Origin: JALONH01 sp046329235
Lineage (GTDB): Bacteria > Bacteroidota > Bacteroidia > Cytophagales > Cytophagaceae
DNA: 64,000 nucleotides
Assembly: GCA_046329235.1 (NCBI GenBank)
Contig: JAXLVA010000001.1
Location: forward strand, 1,364,001-1,428,000
Direction: 5' to 3'
Positions 8,576-18,089 of this stretch are shown here, piece after piece. Each line of letters opens with the position of its first letter. Positions within the stretch are counted from its first letter, which is position 1. The translations under genes were made by a program, and so were the position numbers. The notes below the pieces were generated by a model. The model did not search any database and was not told the origin of the DNA. It saw only the letters and a list, made by a program, of their open reading frames with translations.

Positions 8576-9877
8576 TCAATCTGGAAGGTCTTTTATATAT
8601 AATTTCACTAACAATACACTTTGTTTGGATCGCTTAACAACTGAAAATTCTAGATTTTGGAAGTTAATTTTCTCACTTATATCCGGAATTCTTCCTGATA
8701 AAGTATTTAAAAAACCAGCCACCGTATCATATTCTTCCGACTCAGGCAACTTCACCGGTAGATATTCATTTACATCTATAACAGAAGCGGCTGCATTAAT
8801 CATAAACTCTCGCTCCGATAATTCTTCTACCTTAGGAGCTTCATCATCATGCTCATCTTGAATCTCCCCTACTATCTCCTCTATGATATCTTCAATGGTA
8901 CAAATACCGGACACACCACCATATTCATCTGTTACCACCGCCATATGTAAACGCTTCGCTTGCAAATCCTTTAATAACAAATGTATCTTCATTGTTTCAG
9001 GAACATAATAAGGAGGACGAATGGCTTTCATCAAATCAATATCACCACCTTTCTTATTCATCATTTTCAACAAGTCTTTGGCATATAAAACACCTATAAT
9101 ATTTTCAATATTATCTTTATACACCGGCAAACGAGAGTACCCTTCATTGATGATTTTATTTAAGATATAATCGATAGGTAAGTTTATATCAATAGCGTTA
9201 ATACTAGTACGTGGCGTCATCACTTTACGCACGTTTACATCTATAAAACCAAACACATTTTTAATCAACTCGTGTTCCGTTTCAATCAATGCTCCCGTTT
9301 GTTTACCCTGATCGATGAGTAACTCTAATTCCTCTGCAGAGTGAAGATCAGACTCTCCATTATGTTTTAATCCAACTAATCTCAATACCACTACAGCCAT
9401 TTCATTTAACAACCATATAAAAGGTTTAAATACAAAATAGAATGCTTGAAGAGGGATAGCTACCGCCATTGTAACCTTCTCGGCTTGTTGAATAGCTAAT
9501 GACTTAGGAGCTTGCTCACCAAAAACAATATGCATAATGGTAATGAAAGTCAATGACAACACGAAGGCGATATTGTGTGCCAAATCCGGAGAGATTGAAA
9601 CATTCAGCCATTCCACAAAACTTAGTATTACACCAACCAAGACTTCTTCTCCTAATGCTCCTAACAATAAACTGGCAATAGTAATCCCTAATTGAGTAGC
9701 TGAAAGGTAGGCATCTAAGTTGGATAAGATCTTCATTGAAAGTTGTGCTCTAGAATTGCCTGCTGAAGCTAGAACCTCTAACTGCGAAGGCCTTACCTTC
9801 ACTATCGCAAACTCTGCTGCTACGAAAAAGGCATTCAAAAACACTAAAAAAATGATTAATATAATCTCTACTAACAT
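8576..9877 (-). CDS. CNNM/CorC-type membrane protein with CBS domains (hemolysin family)
   Basis: A 433-residue protein with the order DUF21/CNNM transmembrane domain (residues ~1-180, starting MLVEIILIIFLVFLNAFFVAAEFA), paired CBS domains (~200-330, including the MTPRTSINAID and VTDEYGGVSGICTIEDIIEEIVGEI segments) and a C-terminal CorC_HlyC domain (~350-430). The family acts in Mg2+/divalent cation transport (family knowledge). GldE has a similar layout, but nothing here specifically supports a gliding role. It is divergent from the nuo operon. Confidence 0.9.
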   Translation of the reverse strand: MLVEIILIIFLVFLNAFFVAAEFAIVKVRPSQLEVLASAGNSRAQLSMKILSNLDAYLSATQLGITIASLLLGALGEEVLVGVILSFVEWLNVSISPDLAHNIAFVLSLTFITIMHIVFGEQAPKSLAIQQAEKVTMAVAIPLQAFYFVFKPFIWLLNEMAVVVLRLVGLKHNGESDLHSAEELELLIDQGKQTGALIETEHELIKNVFGFIDVNVRKVMTPRTSINAIDINLPIDYILNKIINEGYSRLPVYKDNIENIIGVLYAKDLLKMMNKKGGDIDLMKAIRPPYYVPETMKIHLLLKDLQAKRLHMAVVTDEYGGVSGICTIEDIIEEIVGEIQDEHDDEAPKVEELSEREFMINAAASVIDVNEYLPVKLPESEEYDTVAGFLNTLSGRIPDISEKINFQNLEFSVVKRSKQSVLLVKLYIKDLPD

Positions 9878-10037
9878 GCTTATTTGGAATGAGTCTAAAT
9901 GATGATTTATAAAAACAAATATAGAAAACTAAACGATGGTAAATAGGTAGTTACGAGCAAAGTTTTTTGTTGAAAAGTATAAGTCAAAAAGTATCTATAA
10001 AATATACTGTTTTCCTTTTTTTTTAAGGCTTTTTACA

Positions 10038-10045
10038 TAATTTTG
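10038..10045 (+). promoter_or_regulatory. Probable -7 box of the nuo operon promoter
   Basis: TAATTTTG matches TAnnTTTG and lies 34 bp upstream of the nuoA start, in the only sizeable gap before the operon. The -33 element is not convincing in the T-rich upstream stretch. Confidence 0.45.
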
Positions 10046-10079
10046 ACCTTAATTCCGATTAGAAACAGGCCAAATTCAC

Positions 10080-10463
10080 ATGGAATCACAAATGAATGAA
10101 TATTTACCAATTGGAATTCAGTTGGTCGTTGCACTAGGTTTCGTAGCAACATCCGTAGTAGCTAGCTGGTTACTGGGTCCAAAATTAAAAACGAAACATA
10201 AACTTGATGCTTTCGAATCGGGTATTGAATCGGTAGGAAATGCACGAGTTCAATTCTCCATCAAATACTTCTTAGTAGCCGCACTTTTTGTTTTATTCGA
10301 CGTTGAAGTAATCTTTTTCTATCCTTGGGCTGTTAATTTCCACGAGTTTGCTGCTAGCGCTGCCAACAAAGCTGAAGGTTTCTTGAAAATGTTATTATTC
10401 ATGACATCGTTCTTAATCGGCTTCTTCTACATCGTTAAAAAAGGCGCATTAGATTGGGAATAA
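10080..10463 (+). CDS. nuoA: NADH-quinone oxidoreductase subunit A
   Basis: A 127-residue membrane subunit of respiratory complex I. It has three hydrophobic segments and the characteristic loop KLDAFESGIESVGNAR, followed by FSIKYFLVAALFVLFDVEVIFFYPWA, split here around the conserved FDVE. It is the first gene of a 14-gene operon in canonical order A-N, so the whole enzyme is encoded here. A second candidate start (MNEYLP) lies four codons downstream. I kept the first ATG. Confidence 0.95.
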   Translation: MESQMNEYLPIGIQLVVALGFVATSVVASWLLGPKLKTKHKLDAFESGIESVGNARVQFSIKYFLVAALFVLFDVEVIFFYPWAVNFHEFAASAANKAEGFLKMLLFMTSFLIGFFYIVKKGALDWE

Positions 10464-10522
10464 TCCTCCCTTCTCCATACAACATATTATTGTTATCCAA
10501 TAAAGAACTAAATTAATTACCC

Positions 10523-11065
10523 ATGAGCGATATCAAAATGGAAAATAAACCTGCTGGCCTTGAAGGTCCCGGTTTCTTTGCTACCAGCTTGGATCAAATT
10601 ATTGGATTAGCCAGAAAGAACTCTTTATGGCCTCTTCCGTTTGCTACTTCTTGTTGTGGGATTGAGTTTATGGCTACGATGGCTTCTACCTACGATTTAG
10701 GTCGTTTCGGTGCAGAGCGTATCAGCTTCTCTCCACGTCAAGCAGACGTATTACTTGTAATGGGAACTATTGCTAAAAAAATGGGACCTATCCTTCGTCA
10801 AGTATATGAGCAAATGGCAGAACCGAAATGGGTAATTGCTGTAGGTGCTTGTGCTTCCAGCGGTGGTGTATTTGATACATACAGCGTACTTCAAGGTATC
10901 GATCGTATCTTACCTGTAGACGTATATGTACCTGGTTGCCCTCCTCGTCCGGAACAAATCCTTGATGGGATTTTAAAATTACAAGACTTGGTTCAAAACG
11001 AATCATTACGTCGTCGTAATTCCGAAGAGTACAAAGCTCTATTAGCTAAATACGAAATTGAATAA
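10523..11065 (+). CDS. nuoB: NADH-quinone oxidoreductase subunit B
   Basis: A 180-residue peripheral-arm subunit that carries the terminal N2 [4Fe-4S] cluster, which reduces quinone. The ligands are visible: the CC pair at residues 44-45 (ATSCCGIEFM), the cysteine of VGACASSGG and the cysteine of PGCPPRPEQ. Length and motifs are complete. It follows nuoA after 59 bp. Confidence 0.96.
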   Translation: MSDIKMENKPAGLEGPGFFATSLDQIIGLARKNSLWPLPFATSCCGIEFMATMASTYDLGRFGAERISFSPRQADVLLVMGTIAKKMGPILRQVYEQMAEPKWVIAVGACASSGGVFDTYSVLQGIDRILPVDVYVPGCPPRPEQILDGILKLQDLVQNESLRRRNSEEYKALLAKYEIE

Positions 11066-11086
11066 TCATATTAATCAGAATACCCC

Positions 11087-11587
11087 ATGGCTGATTTAAA
11101 TTATACATTCATTACAGAATCTTTACAAACTAAGTTTGGAACTAAAGTTCTGTCGACTGAAGAACCTTACGGTTTGTTAACTATTAATATCGATCGTTCG
11201 ATTGTAGTTGATATTCTTCAGTACTTATACCAAGAGCCATTTGGCTTTACTTTTTTAACTGATATCACCGGAGTACATTATCCGGAACCTAATGATGAAT
11301 TAGGTGTAGTTTACCACTTACATAATCTACCTAAAAATATACGTGTTCGCTTGAAGACTTTATTCCCTAAAAGCGATCCAACTTGTCCATCTGCTACTCC
11401 CGTATTTGCCGGAGCTAACTGGATGGAAAGAGAAACCTTTGACTTCTACGGTGTCATTTTCCAAGGTCACCCGAACTTGAAGCGTATATTAAATGTGGAC
11501 GATTTAGGTTACCATCCATTACGTAAAGAATACGCATTGGAAGATCCTACTCGTGATGATAAACAAGACTCTTTCTTCGGAAGATAA
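11087..11587 (+). CDS. nuoC: NADH-quinone oxidoreductase subunit C
   Basis: A 166-residue peripheral-arm subunit (30-kDa subunit family). The signature ANWMERETFDFYGVIFQGHP followed by LKRIL and HPLRKEY is present. It has no cofactor and forms a scaffold with NuoD at the base of the hydrophilic arm. nuoC and nuoD are separate genes here, unlike the fused nuoCD of enterobacteria; nuoD starts 9 bp downstream. Confidence 0.95.
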   Translation: MADLNYTFITESLQTKFGTKVLSTEEPYGLLTINIDRSIVVDILQYLYQEPFGFTFLTDITGVHYPEPNDELGVVYHLHNLPKNIRVRLKTLFPKSDPTCPSATPVFAGANWMERETFDFYGVIFQGHPNLKRILNVDDLGYHPLRKEYALEDPTRDDKQDSFFGR

Positions 11588-11596
11588 TCGTATTCT

Positions 11597-12820
11597 ATGT
11601 TAACAAATACAGAAAATACCTCTAAAGAAATAATACAGTCGGACAACGATCACTTGACTGTATTAAACTTAGGTCCTACTCACCCTGCTACACACGGTGT
11701 ATTTGGAAACGTAGTAACCTTAGATGGTGAACGCATTGTTGATGCTGTACCTTCTGTAGGCTACATCCATCGTGCCTTCGAAAAGATTGCAGAGCGTAGA
11801 GCATTCTACCAAATCACTCCATTAACAGATCGCTTGAACTACTGTTCCTCCCCTATTAACAATATGGGATGGCATATGACAGTAGAGAAGCTGGCAAAAA
11901 TAGAACTTCCTAAACGCGTAGAATACATGCGCGTTGTAATCATGGAATTATCTCGTATTGCGGATCACTTGATTTGTAATTCGATTTTAGGTGTAGATAC
12001 AGGAGCCTTCACAGGTTTCTTATACATCTTCCAATTCCGTGAAAAAATATATGAAATCTTCGAAGAGATTTGTGGAGCACGTTTAACTACTAACATCGGA
12101 CGCATCGGTGGATTCGAGCGCGATTTCAACGATGTAGCGATGCGCAAAATCGAACAATTCTTAGAAGAATATCCGGCAGCATTAACTGAGTTTGAAAACC
12201 TATTCAACCGTAACCGTATTTTCATGGATCGTACGGTAGGTGTAGGTCCTATCAGTGCTGAAAGAGCATTAAACTACGGCTTCACAGGTCCAAACTTGCG
12301 CGCAGCGGGTGTTGATTATGATGTTCGTGTAATGAACCCTTATAGCTCTTACGAAGAATTCGATTTCACTATCCCTGTGGGAACACAAGGTGATACGTAC
12401 GATCGTTTTATGGTTCGTAACAGAGAAATGTGGGAAAGCTTAAGCATCATTCGTCAAGCGATGGAGAAAATCAAAAAACTTCCTCGTGGCGTTTATCATG
12501 CTGAAGTTCCTGAGTTTTATCTACCTCCAAAAGAGGATGTATATTCTCAAATGGAAGCGCTTATCTGGCACTTTAAAATTGTCATGGGCGAAACCGAAAT
12601 TCCTAAAGGAGAAGTTTACCATTCTGTTGAAGGTGGTAACGGTGAGTTAGGATTTTATTTAATCAGTGACGGGGGAAGAGCTCCTTTCCGTCTACACTTC
12701 AGAAGACCTTGTTTCATCTATTATCAAGCATATCCGGAAATGATTAAAGGACAGCTGATCTCTGACGCCGTAGCGACGATGAGTAGCTTGAATTTGATTG
12801 CCGGTGAAATGGATGCATAA
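11597..12820 (+). CDS. nuoD: NADH-quinone oxidoreductase subunit D
   Basis: A 407-residue subunit (49-kDa family) that lines the quinone-binding cavity. LNLGPTHPATHGVFG near residue 25 contains the quinone-headgroup histidine, and the C-terminal region ends in DAVATMSSLNLIAGEMDA, close to the family's canonical DR end. Length is normal. It is separated from nuoC by 9 bp and from nuoE by 10 bp. Confidence 0.96.
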   Translation: MLTNTENTSKEIIQSDNDHLTVLNLGPTHPATHGVFGNVVTLDGERIVDAVPSVGYIHRAFEKIAERRAFYQITPLTDRLNYCSSPINNMGWHMTVEKLAKIELPKRVEYMRVVIMELSRIADHLICNSILGVDTGAFTGFLYIFQFREKIYEIFEEICGARLTTNIGRIGGFERDFNDVAMRKIEQFLEEYPAALTEFENLFNRNRIFMDRTVGVGPISAERALNYGFTGPNLRAAGVDYDVRVMNPYSSYEEFDFTIPVGTQGDTYDRFMVRNREMWESLSIIRQAMEKIKKLPRGVYHAEVPEFYLPPKEDVYSQMEALIWHFKIVMGETEIPKGEVYHSVEGGNGELGFYLISDGGRAPFRLHFRRPCFIYYQAYPEMIKGQLISDAVATMSSLNLIAGEMDA

Positions 12821-12830
12821 TTAACGATCT

Positions 12831-13367
12831 ATGAGTTTAACAACAGAAACGAACGTTCGCTTTTCAGAAGCTACCCTGAAAAAAATTCAGGAGATGAAAA
12901 CTCGTTATCCGGAAGGAAAACAAAAGTCTGCCTTATTACCTGTGTTACACATGGCACAAAATGAATTAGGCGGATGGTTAAGCGTCCCTACCATGGATTA
13001 TGTAGCCGAGTTACTAGATATTACACCTATCGAAGTATACGAAGTAGCTACTTTCTACACGATGTACAACTTAAAACCTGTAGGGAACTGTATGATTGAG
13101 TTCTGCCAAACAGGTCCTTGTTGTTTACGTGGCGTGGAAGACTTAATCGAATACACCGAAAATAAATTAGGTATAAAAGTTAACGAAACTACTGCAGATG
13201 GTAAGTTCACTATCAAAGCAGTAGAATGTTTAGGATCTTGTGGATCGGCACCTATGGCTCAAATAGGTACATTCTATTATGAGAACTTAACTAAAGAAAA
13301 GATCGACAAGATTGTTGATTTATTCGGTCGTAGCGATTTTGATCCATTTAAAAAACACGACATCTAA
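12831..13367 (+). CDS. nuoE: NADH-quinone oxidoreductase subunit E
   Basis: A 178-residue thioredoxin-like [2Fe-2S] subunit of the NADH module. The N1a ligands are visible in FCQTGPCC and CLGSCG. An N-terminal helical bundle precedes the ferredoxin-like fold, as usual. Its TAA stop overlaps the nuoF ATG by one base (TAATG), so translation is probably coupled. Confidence 0.95.
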   Translation: MSLTTETNVRFSEATLKKIQEMKTRYPEGKQKSALLPVLHMAQNELGGWLSVPTMDYVAELLDITPIEVYEVATFYTMYNLKPVGNCMIEFCQTGPCCLRGVEDLIEYTENKLGIKVNETTADGKFTIKAVECLGSCGSAPMAQIGTFYYENLTKEKIDKIVDLFGRSDFDPFKKHDI

Positions 13368-14713
13368 TGGGTAAGAAATTATTATTAGAACACATCAACG
13401 TTCCTGGAATCAGAACTTATGATGTATACCGTTCTAAAGGCGGATATAGCGCTGTTGAAAAAGCACTAAAATCTATGTCACCGGATGATGTCATGGAAGA
13501 AGTGAAGAAGTCTGGCTTAAGAGGTCGTGGTGGCGCCGGTTTCCCTACAGGGATGAAGTGGAGCTTCTTAGATCGCAAGTCTGACAAACCTCGTTACCTA
13601 GTTTGTAACGCTGACGAAAGTGAGCCGGGTACATTCAAGGATCGCTACTTGATGGAACACATCCCTCACGTATTAGTAGAAGGTTTGATTCTTTCTTCTT
13701 ACGCATTAGGTTCTAAGTCTACTTACATCTACATCCGTGGAGAATATAAGTGGATTGTCAATATTCTTGAACAAGCCATCGGAGAAGCTAAAAATGCAGG
13801 CTTCTTAGGTAAAAATATTTTAGGTTCTGGTTTCGACTTAGAGATTTATGTTAACTACGGTGGTGGTGCCTATATCTGTGGTGAAGAGACTGCCTTAATT
13901 GAATCTTTAGAAGGTAAACGAGGCAACCCTCGTATCAAACCTCCTTTCCCTGCTGTATCAGGTTTATACAACTGCCCTACGGTAGTAAACAACGTAGAAA
14001 CATTAGCTACAGTAGTTCCTATCATCAACATGGGTGGTGATGAATACGCTAAAATTGGTGTAGGGAAAAGTACAGGTACTAAGTTAATCTCTGCATGTGG
14101 TCACTTAAACAGACCGGGTGTATATGAAATTGAATTAGGTGTTCCTGTAGATGAGTTTTTAAATTCAGATGAATACTGTGGTGGCATCCGTACAGGTCAT
14201 GAACTTAAAGCGGTGATTGCCGGTGGTTCTTCTGTTCCAATCCTTCCTGGTTCTTTATTCTTAAAAAATATCAATGGCGAAGGTCGTTTAATGACCTACG
14301 AATCTTTATCTGATGGTGGATTTGCATCCGGTACTATGTTAGGTTCCGGTGGATTTATAGCTATGGATGAAACGACTTGTATCGTACATAACACATGGAC
14401 ATTGGCAAGATTCTATCATCACGAATCTTGTGGTCAGTGTAGCCCATGTCGTGAAGGTACAGGTTGGATGGAAAAAGTATTACACCGTCTTGAGTTCGGT
14501 CACGGACACATGCAAGACATCGACTTATTAGTTGATATCTCTAAGAAAATCGAAGGTAACACGATTTGTCCATTAGGTGATGCTGCTGCATGGCCTGTAG
14601 CTAGTGCTATCCGTCACTTCCGTGAAGAATTTGAATACCACGTTAAATTCCCGAACAAAGTAAAAGATAGTCGCAAGGCTCACTTACCAAATTATAAAAC
14701 TGTAACTGTTTAA
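13367..14713 (+). CDS. nuoF: NADH-quinone oxidoreductase subunit F
   Basis: A 448-residue subunit that oxidises NADH through FMN. The GRGGAGFPTGMKW nucleotide-binding loop, the YICGEETALIESLEG FMN segment and the N3 [4Fe-4S] ligands ESCGQCSPCREG plus NTICPLGDA are all visible. It overlaps the nuoE stop by one base. Complete and normal in length. Confidence 0.97.
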   Translation: MGKKLLLEHINVPGIRTYDVYRSKGGYSAVEKALKSMSPDDVMEEVKKSGLRGRGGAGFPTGMKWSFLDRKSDKPRYLVCNADESEPGTFKDRYLMEHIPHVLVEGLILSSYALGSKSTYIYIRGEYKWIVNILEQAIGEAKNAGFLGKNILGSGFDLEIYVNYGGGAYICGEETALIESLEGKRGNPRIKPPFPAVSGLYNCPTVVNNVETLATVVPIINMGGDEYAKIGVGKSTGTKLISACGHLNRPGVYEIELGVPVDEFLNSDEYCGGIRTGHELKAVIAGGSSVPILPGSLFLKNINGEGRLMTYESLSDGGFASGTMLGSGGFIAMDETTCIVHNTWTLARFYHHESCGQCSPCREGTGWMEKVLHRLEFGHGHMQDIDLLVDISKKIEGNTICPLGDAAAWPVASAIRHFREEFEYHVKFPNKVKDSRKAHLPNYKTVTV

Positions 14714-14730
14714 ACCGAATAGGTAACAAT

Positions 14731-15702
14731 ATGTCGGATTTATTTAAAGTAACGATAGACGGAGAAACAGTGGAAGTTCCATCAGGGACAACTATTCTGA
14801 ATGCCGCACGTCAAATTGGTGGAAATTTAGTTCCACCGGCTATGTGTTACTACTCCAAATTAAAAGGTAGCGGTGGAAAATGCCGTACCTGTTTGGTAGA
14901 AGTATCCAAAGGTTCTGAAAAAGATCCTCGTCCAATGCCTAAATTGGTTGCTTCTTGCTCTACTCCTATCATGGATGGCATGGAAGTTAAAAACCTTACC
15001 TCTCCTAAAGTGCTTGATGCTCGTAAAGGTGTAGTTGAGTTTTTATTAATCAACCACCCATTGGATTGCCCAGTATGTGACCAAGCGGGTGAATGTCATT
15101 TACAAGATTTATCTTACGAACACGGTGCTGCTCGTTCTCGTTACGAAGAAGAACGTAGAACTTTTGACCGTATCGATATTGGTGATAAGATTCAGTTACA
15201 CATGAACCGTTGTATTTTATGCTACCGTTGTGTGTTCACTGCCAATCAAATCACAGATGAGCGTCGCCATGGAATTATGTTCCGTGGTGATAAAGCTGAA
15301 ATCAGCACTTACATTACTAATGTCATCGACAATGATTTCTCAGGTAACGTAATTGACGTATGTCCGGTGGGAGCATTAACAGATAAAACATTCCGTTTCA
15401 AGTCCAGAGTATGGTTTGTTAAACCAATGGACGCTCACCGCGATTGCGATACGTGTTCCGGTAAAACTGCGGTATGGTTGAGCGGTGATGAAGTATTCCG
15501 TGTAACTGCTCGTAAAGACAAATACGGTGAAGTGGAAGAATTCATCTGTAACACTTGTCGCTTTGAGAAAAAGCATAAAAATGACTGGGTACTTGAAGGC
15601 CCTAGAACGATCGAACGTCATTCTGTTATTTCATTAAACAAATATGTAAAGGGTGTTAAAGTAGAAGCACCTAAAAAGATTGGTTATGGAAATACCCTTT
15701 GA
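14731..15702 (+). CDS. nuoG: NADH-quinone oxidoreductase subunit G, short form
   Basis: A 323-residue iron-sulfur subunit. An N-terminal [2Fe-2S] domain (CYYSKLKGSGGKCRTC) is followed by the His-Cys domain (HPLDCPVCDQAGECHLQD) and a [4Fe-4S] domain (RCILCYRC, CPVGALTDK). A final segment has CDTC and CNTC pairs. The protein ends there: the large molybdopterin-oxidoreductase-like domain of E. coli NuoG (about 900 residues) is absent. The downstream nuoH start overlaps the end, so no missing exon or frameshift is seen. From memory, short NuoG is usual in Bacteroidota, so this is a lineage trait rather than a truncation. Confidence 0.92.
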   Translation: MSDLFKVTIDGETVEVPSGTTILNAARQIGGNLVPPAMCYYSKLKGSGGKCRTCLVEVSKGSEKDPRPMPKLVASCSTPIMDGMEVKNLTSPKVLDARKGVVEFLLINHPLDCPVCDQAGECHLQDLSYEHGAARSRYEEERRTFDRIDIGDKIQLHMNRCILCYRCVFTANQITDERRHGIMFRGDKAEISTYITNVIDNDFSGNVIDVCPVGALTDKTFRFKSRVWFVKPMDAHRDCDTCSGKTAVWLSGDEVFRVTARKDKYGEVEEFICNTCRFEKKHKNDWVLEGPRTIERHSVISLNKYVKGVKVEAPKKIGYGNTL

Positions 15703-16711
15703 ATTAATTGAAAAAACTATTCTCGTAGTTGTAGTATTTACGATATCATTATTATCGGCGATGTATGCTACTTACGGAGAACGAAAAATCTCCGCTTTCT
15801 TTCAGGATCGTGTAGGTCCTAACAGAGCGGGTCCTTGGGGTTTATTACAACCATTAGCAGATGGTGGTAAATTATTCTTCAAAGAAGAAATTATCCCTAT
15901 TTCTTCTAACAAGTTCCTATTCATTTTAGGCCCATCTATTTCTATGCTTACTGCACTATTAACCAGTGCTGTTATTCCATGGGGTAGTTACTTAGAGATT
16001 GCAGGAAGAGAAGTATCGATGCAAGTAACCGATATCAATATCGGTGTATTATACATCTTCGCTATTGTATCTATTGGTGTATATGGTATCATGATTGGTG
16101 GTTGGGCATCCAACAACAAATACTCTTTAATGGGTGCGCTTCGTGCCTCTTCTCAGATGATTTCTTATGAAATCGCTATGGGGATGTCTATCGTTGCGTT
16201 AATCATGACCACTGGCTCTATGAGTTTGAAAGACATCGTCTCTCAACAAGTAGAAGGTCACTGGAACATCCTTTATCAACCTTTAGGTTTCTTCATCTTC
16301 TTAATCTGTGCGTTTGCTGAGTTAAACAGAACTCCATTTGACTTACCTGAATGTGAAGCTGAATTAGTCGGGGGTTACCATACAGAGTATTCATCCATGA
16401 AACTTGGTTTATTCTTATTCGCTGAATATACCAACATGTTCGTTTCATCTGCAGTAATGAGTGCTTTATACTTCGGTGGATATGACATTCCATTCATAGA
16501 GTACTTAGGTTTATCTCAAAACATAGTTGCCATTTTAGGCTTCCTATTCTTCTTCGGTAAAATCGTATTCTTCATCTTCTTCTTTATGTGGATCAGATGG
16601 ACGATTCCTAGATTCCGTTACGATCAATTAATGACCTTAGGATGGAAAGTGTTAATCCCACTTTCTATTGCGAACGTGATATTGACCGGTTTATTTATCT
16701 TATTTGCTTAA
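15686..16711 (+). CDS. nuoH: NADH-quinone oxidoreductase subunit H
   Basis: A 341-residue membrane subunit at the junction of the two arms. It has about eight hydrophobic segments and the conserved loops ERKISAFFQDRVGPNR and ELNRTPFDLPECEAELVGG, the latter holding the acidic residues of the quinone/proton channel. A TTG at 15680 is in frame, but the ATG at 15686 gives MEIPFEL and is the likelier start. The gene overlaps the end of nuoG by 17 bp. Confidence 0.94.
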   Translation: MEIPFELIEKTILVVVVFTISLLSAMYATYGERKISAFFQDRVGPNRAGPWGLLQPLADGGKLFFKEEIIPISSNKFLFILGPSISMLTALLTSAVIPWGSYLEIAGREVSMQVTDINIGVLYIFAIVSIGVYGIMIGGWASNNKYSLMGALRASSQMISYEIAMGMSIVALIMTTGSMSLKDIVSQQVEGHWNILYQPLGFFIFLICAFAELNRTPFDLPECEAELVGGYHTEYSSMKLGLFLFAEYTNMFVSSAVMSALYFGGYDIPFIEYLGLSQNIVAILGFLFFFGKIVFFIFFFMWIRWTIPRFRYDQLMTLGWKVLIPLSIANVILTGLFILFA

Positions 16712-16727
16712 CACGGAGGATTCAACT

Positions 16728-17255
16728 ATGCAACTTACCAATAGATCCAAAGTAGTCGTAAAAAAGGAAATGACCTTTATGGAGAAACTTTATATCCCTG
16801 CCATTTTAGGGGGTATGAAAATCACCATGAGTCACTTCTTCAAAAAGAGTGTTACGATCCAATACCCGGAACAAAAAAGAGAGTTCTCTTTTGTATACCG
16901 TGGTAAACATATATTAAAGCGTGATGAAAAAGGCAGAGAAAACTGTACAGCCTGTGGTTTATGTGCTGTATCCTGCCCTGCTGAAGCCATCACTATTGTA
17001 GCTGAAGAGCGTAAAAAGGGTGAAGAGAATCTTTACCGCGAAGAGAAATATGCAAAAGTGTACGAAATCAATATGCTTCGTTGTATTTTCTGTGGTCTTT
17101 GCGAAGAGGCTTGTCCTAAAGACGCTATCTACTTAACAGAGGAATTAGTACCTGCGCAGTACAACCGTAAAGACTTTATTTATGGTAAAGACAAATTAGT
17201 TCAACCTTTAGGAACTAGCGCACACCCTAAAACCTATAAACCTTACAAGAAATAA
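16728..17255 (+). CDS. nuoI: NADH-quinone oxidoreductase subunit I
   Basis: A 175-residue subunit that carries the N6a and N6b [4Fe-4S] clusters in two ferredoxin repeats: CTACGLCAVSCP and CIFCGLCEEACP. The frame is open from a TTG at 16704. I chose the ATG at 16728 because GGAGGA (16715-16720) lies 7 bp upstream, a strong Shine-Dalgarno sequence that is uncommon in this window. It transfers electrons toward NuoB. Confidence 0.95.
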   Translation: MQLTNRSKVVVKKEMTFMEKLYIPAILGGMKITMSHFFKKSVTIQYPEQKREFSFVYRGKHILKRDEKGRENCTACGLCAVSCPAEAITIVAEERKKGEENLYREEKYAKVYEINMLRCIFCGLCEEACPKDAIYLTEELVPAQYNRKDFIYGKDKLVQPLGTSAHPKTYKPYKK

Positions 17256-17257
17256 AA

Positions 17258-17764
17258 ATGGATAATATCATCTTTTACATTTTATCCGGTATATCTATAG
17301 GCAGTGCCTTGTTGGTTGTACTTTCCAAAAACCCGGTATATAGTATCCTAGCACTTATCATGACCTTTGCCAGCATTTCAGGACACTTGCTACTGTTATC
17401 AGCTGAGTTCTTAGCAATCGTTAACTTAATTGTTTACGCAGGTGCTATCATGGTATTGTTCTTATTCGTCATCATGATGCTTAACCTGAATGAACAGACG
17501 GAAAAAAGCAGCAACATTATTACTAAGATTGCAGCAACCGCTACAGCCGGTCTATTATTAATCTCTTTAGTATATCTGTTTAAATCTTCTCAAACAGGCC
17601 AGTTAAACTTAGTTAAATTATCCGAAGACTTCGGATCAGCTAATCAATTGGGTAAAATACTATTCAACGAGTTCCTATTACCTTTTGAAATTTCTTCTGT
17701 GTTATTCCTTTCAGCAATGATTGGTGCAGTGATGCTAGGTAAAAAGGATTTAAAACAACATTAA
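17258..17764 (+). CDS. nuoJ: NADH-quinone oxidoreductase subunit J
   Basis: A 168-residue membrane subunit with five hydrophobic segments. It carries the conserved LIVYAGAIMVLFLFVIMMLN helix that includes the pi-bulge tyrosine region of the family. It begins two bases after the nuoI stop and is followed by nuoK after 12 bp. Confidence 0.93.
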   Translation: MDNIIFYILSGISIGSALLVVLSKNPVYSILALIMTFASISGHLLLLSAEFLAIVNLIVYAGAIMVLFLFVIMMLNLNEQTEKSSNIITKIAATATAGLLLISLVYLFKSSQTGQLNLVKLSEDFGSANQLGKILFNEFLLPFEISSVLFLSAMIGAVMLGKKDLKQH

Positions 17765-17776
17765 TACGAGAAAGTC

Positions 17777-18070
17777 ATGTTAAATTATTTATTTCTCTGT
17801 TCCATATTATTCGTCATAGGTGCGTTAGGCTTAATGGCTCGTCGTAACCTTTTGGTGATGTTTATGTCCATCGAACTTATGCTAAATGCAGTAAACTTAT
17901 TATTAGTTTACTTCTCCTACCTACACGGTGATGCACAAGGTCAAGTATTCGTATTCTTTGTCATGGCAGTTGCAGCCGCTGAGATCACGATTGGATTGGC
18001 AATTTTAGTCATGATATTCCGTAACATTAAATCCATCGGAATAGAGCAATTAAGAAACTTAAAGTGGTAA
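17777..18070 (+). CDS. nuoK: NADH-quinone oxidoreductase subunit K
   Basis: A 97-residue three-helix membrane subunit. The buried glutamates for proton transfer are visible in MSIELMLNAVNLL and AAAEITIGLAI. Length is typical. It lies between nuoJ and nuoL in the operon. Confidence 0.94.
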   Translation: MLNYLFLCSILFVIGALGLMARRNLLVMFMSIELMLNAVNLLLVYFSYLHGDAQGQVFVFFVMAVAAAEITIGLAILVMIFRNIKSIGIEQLRNLKW

Positions 18071-18089
18071 CGAACATATAAGTAACAAA

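Noticed and set aside
8576..9877. Assignment as gliding protein GldE
   Set aside because: The domain layout fits the general CNNM/CorC family; no gldD or other gliding gene is nearby.
14731..15702. nuoG considered as a truncated pseudogene
   Set aside because: nuoH overlaps its end in normal operon fashion, and short NuoG is, as far as I recall, usual in Bacteroidota.
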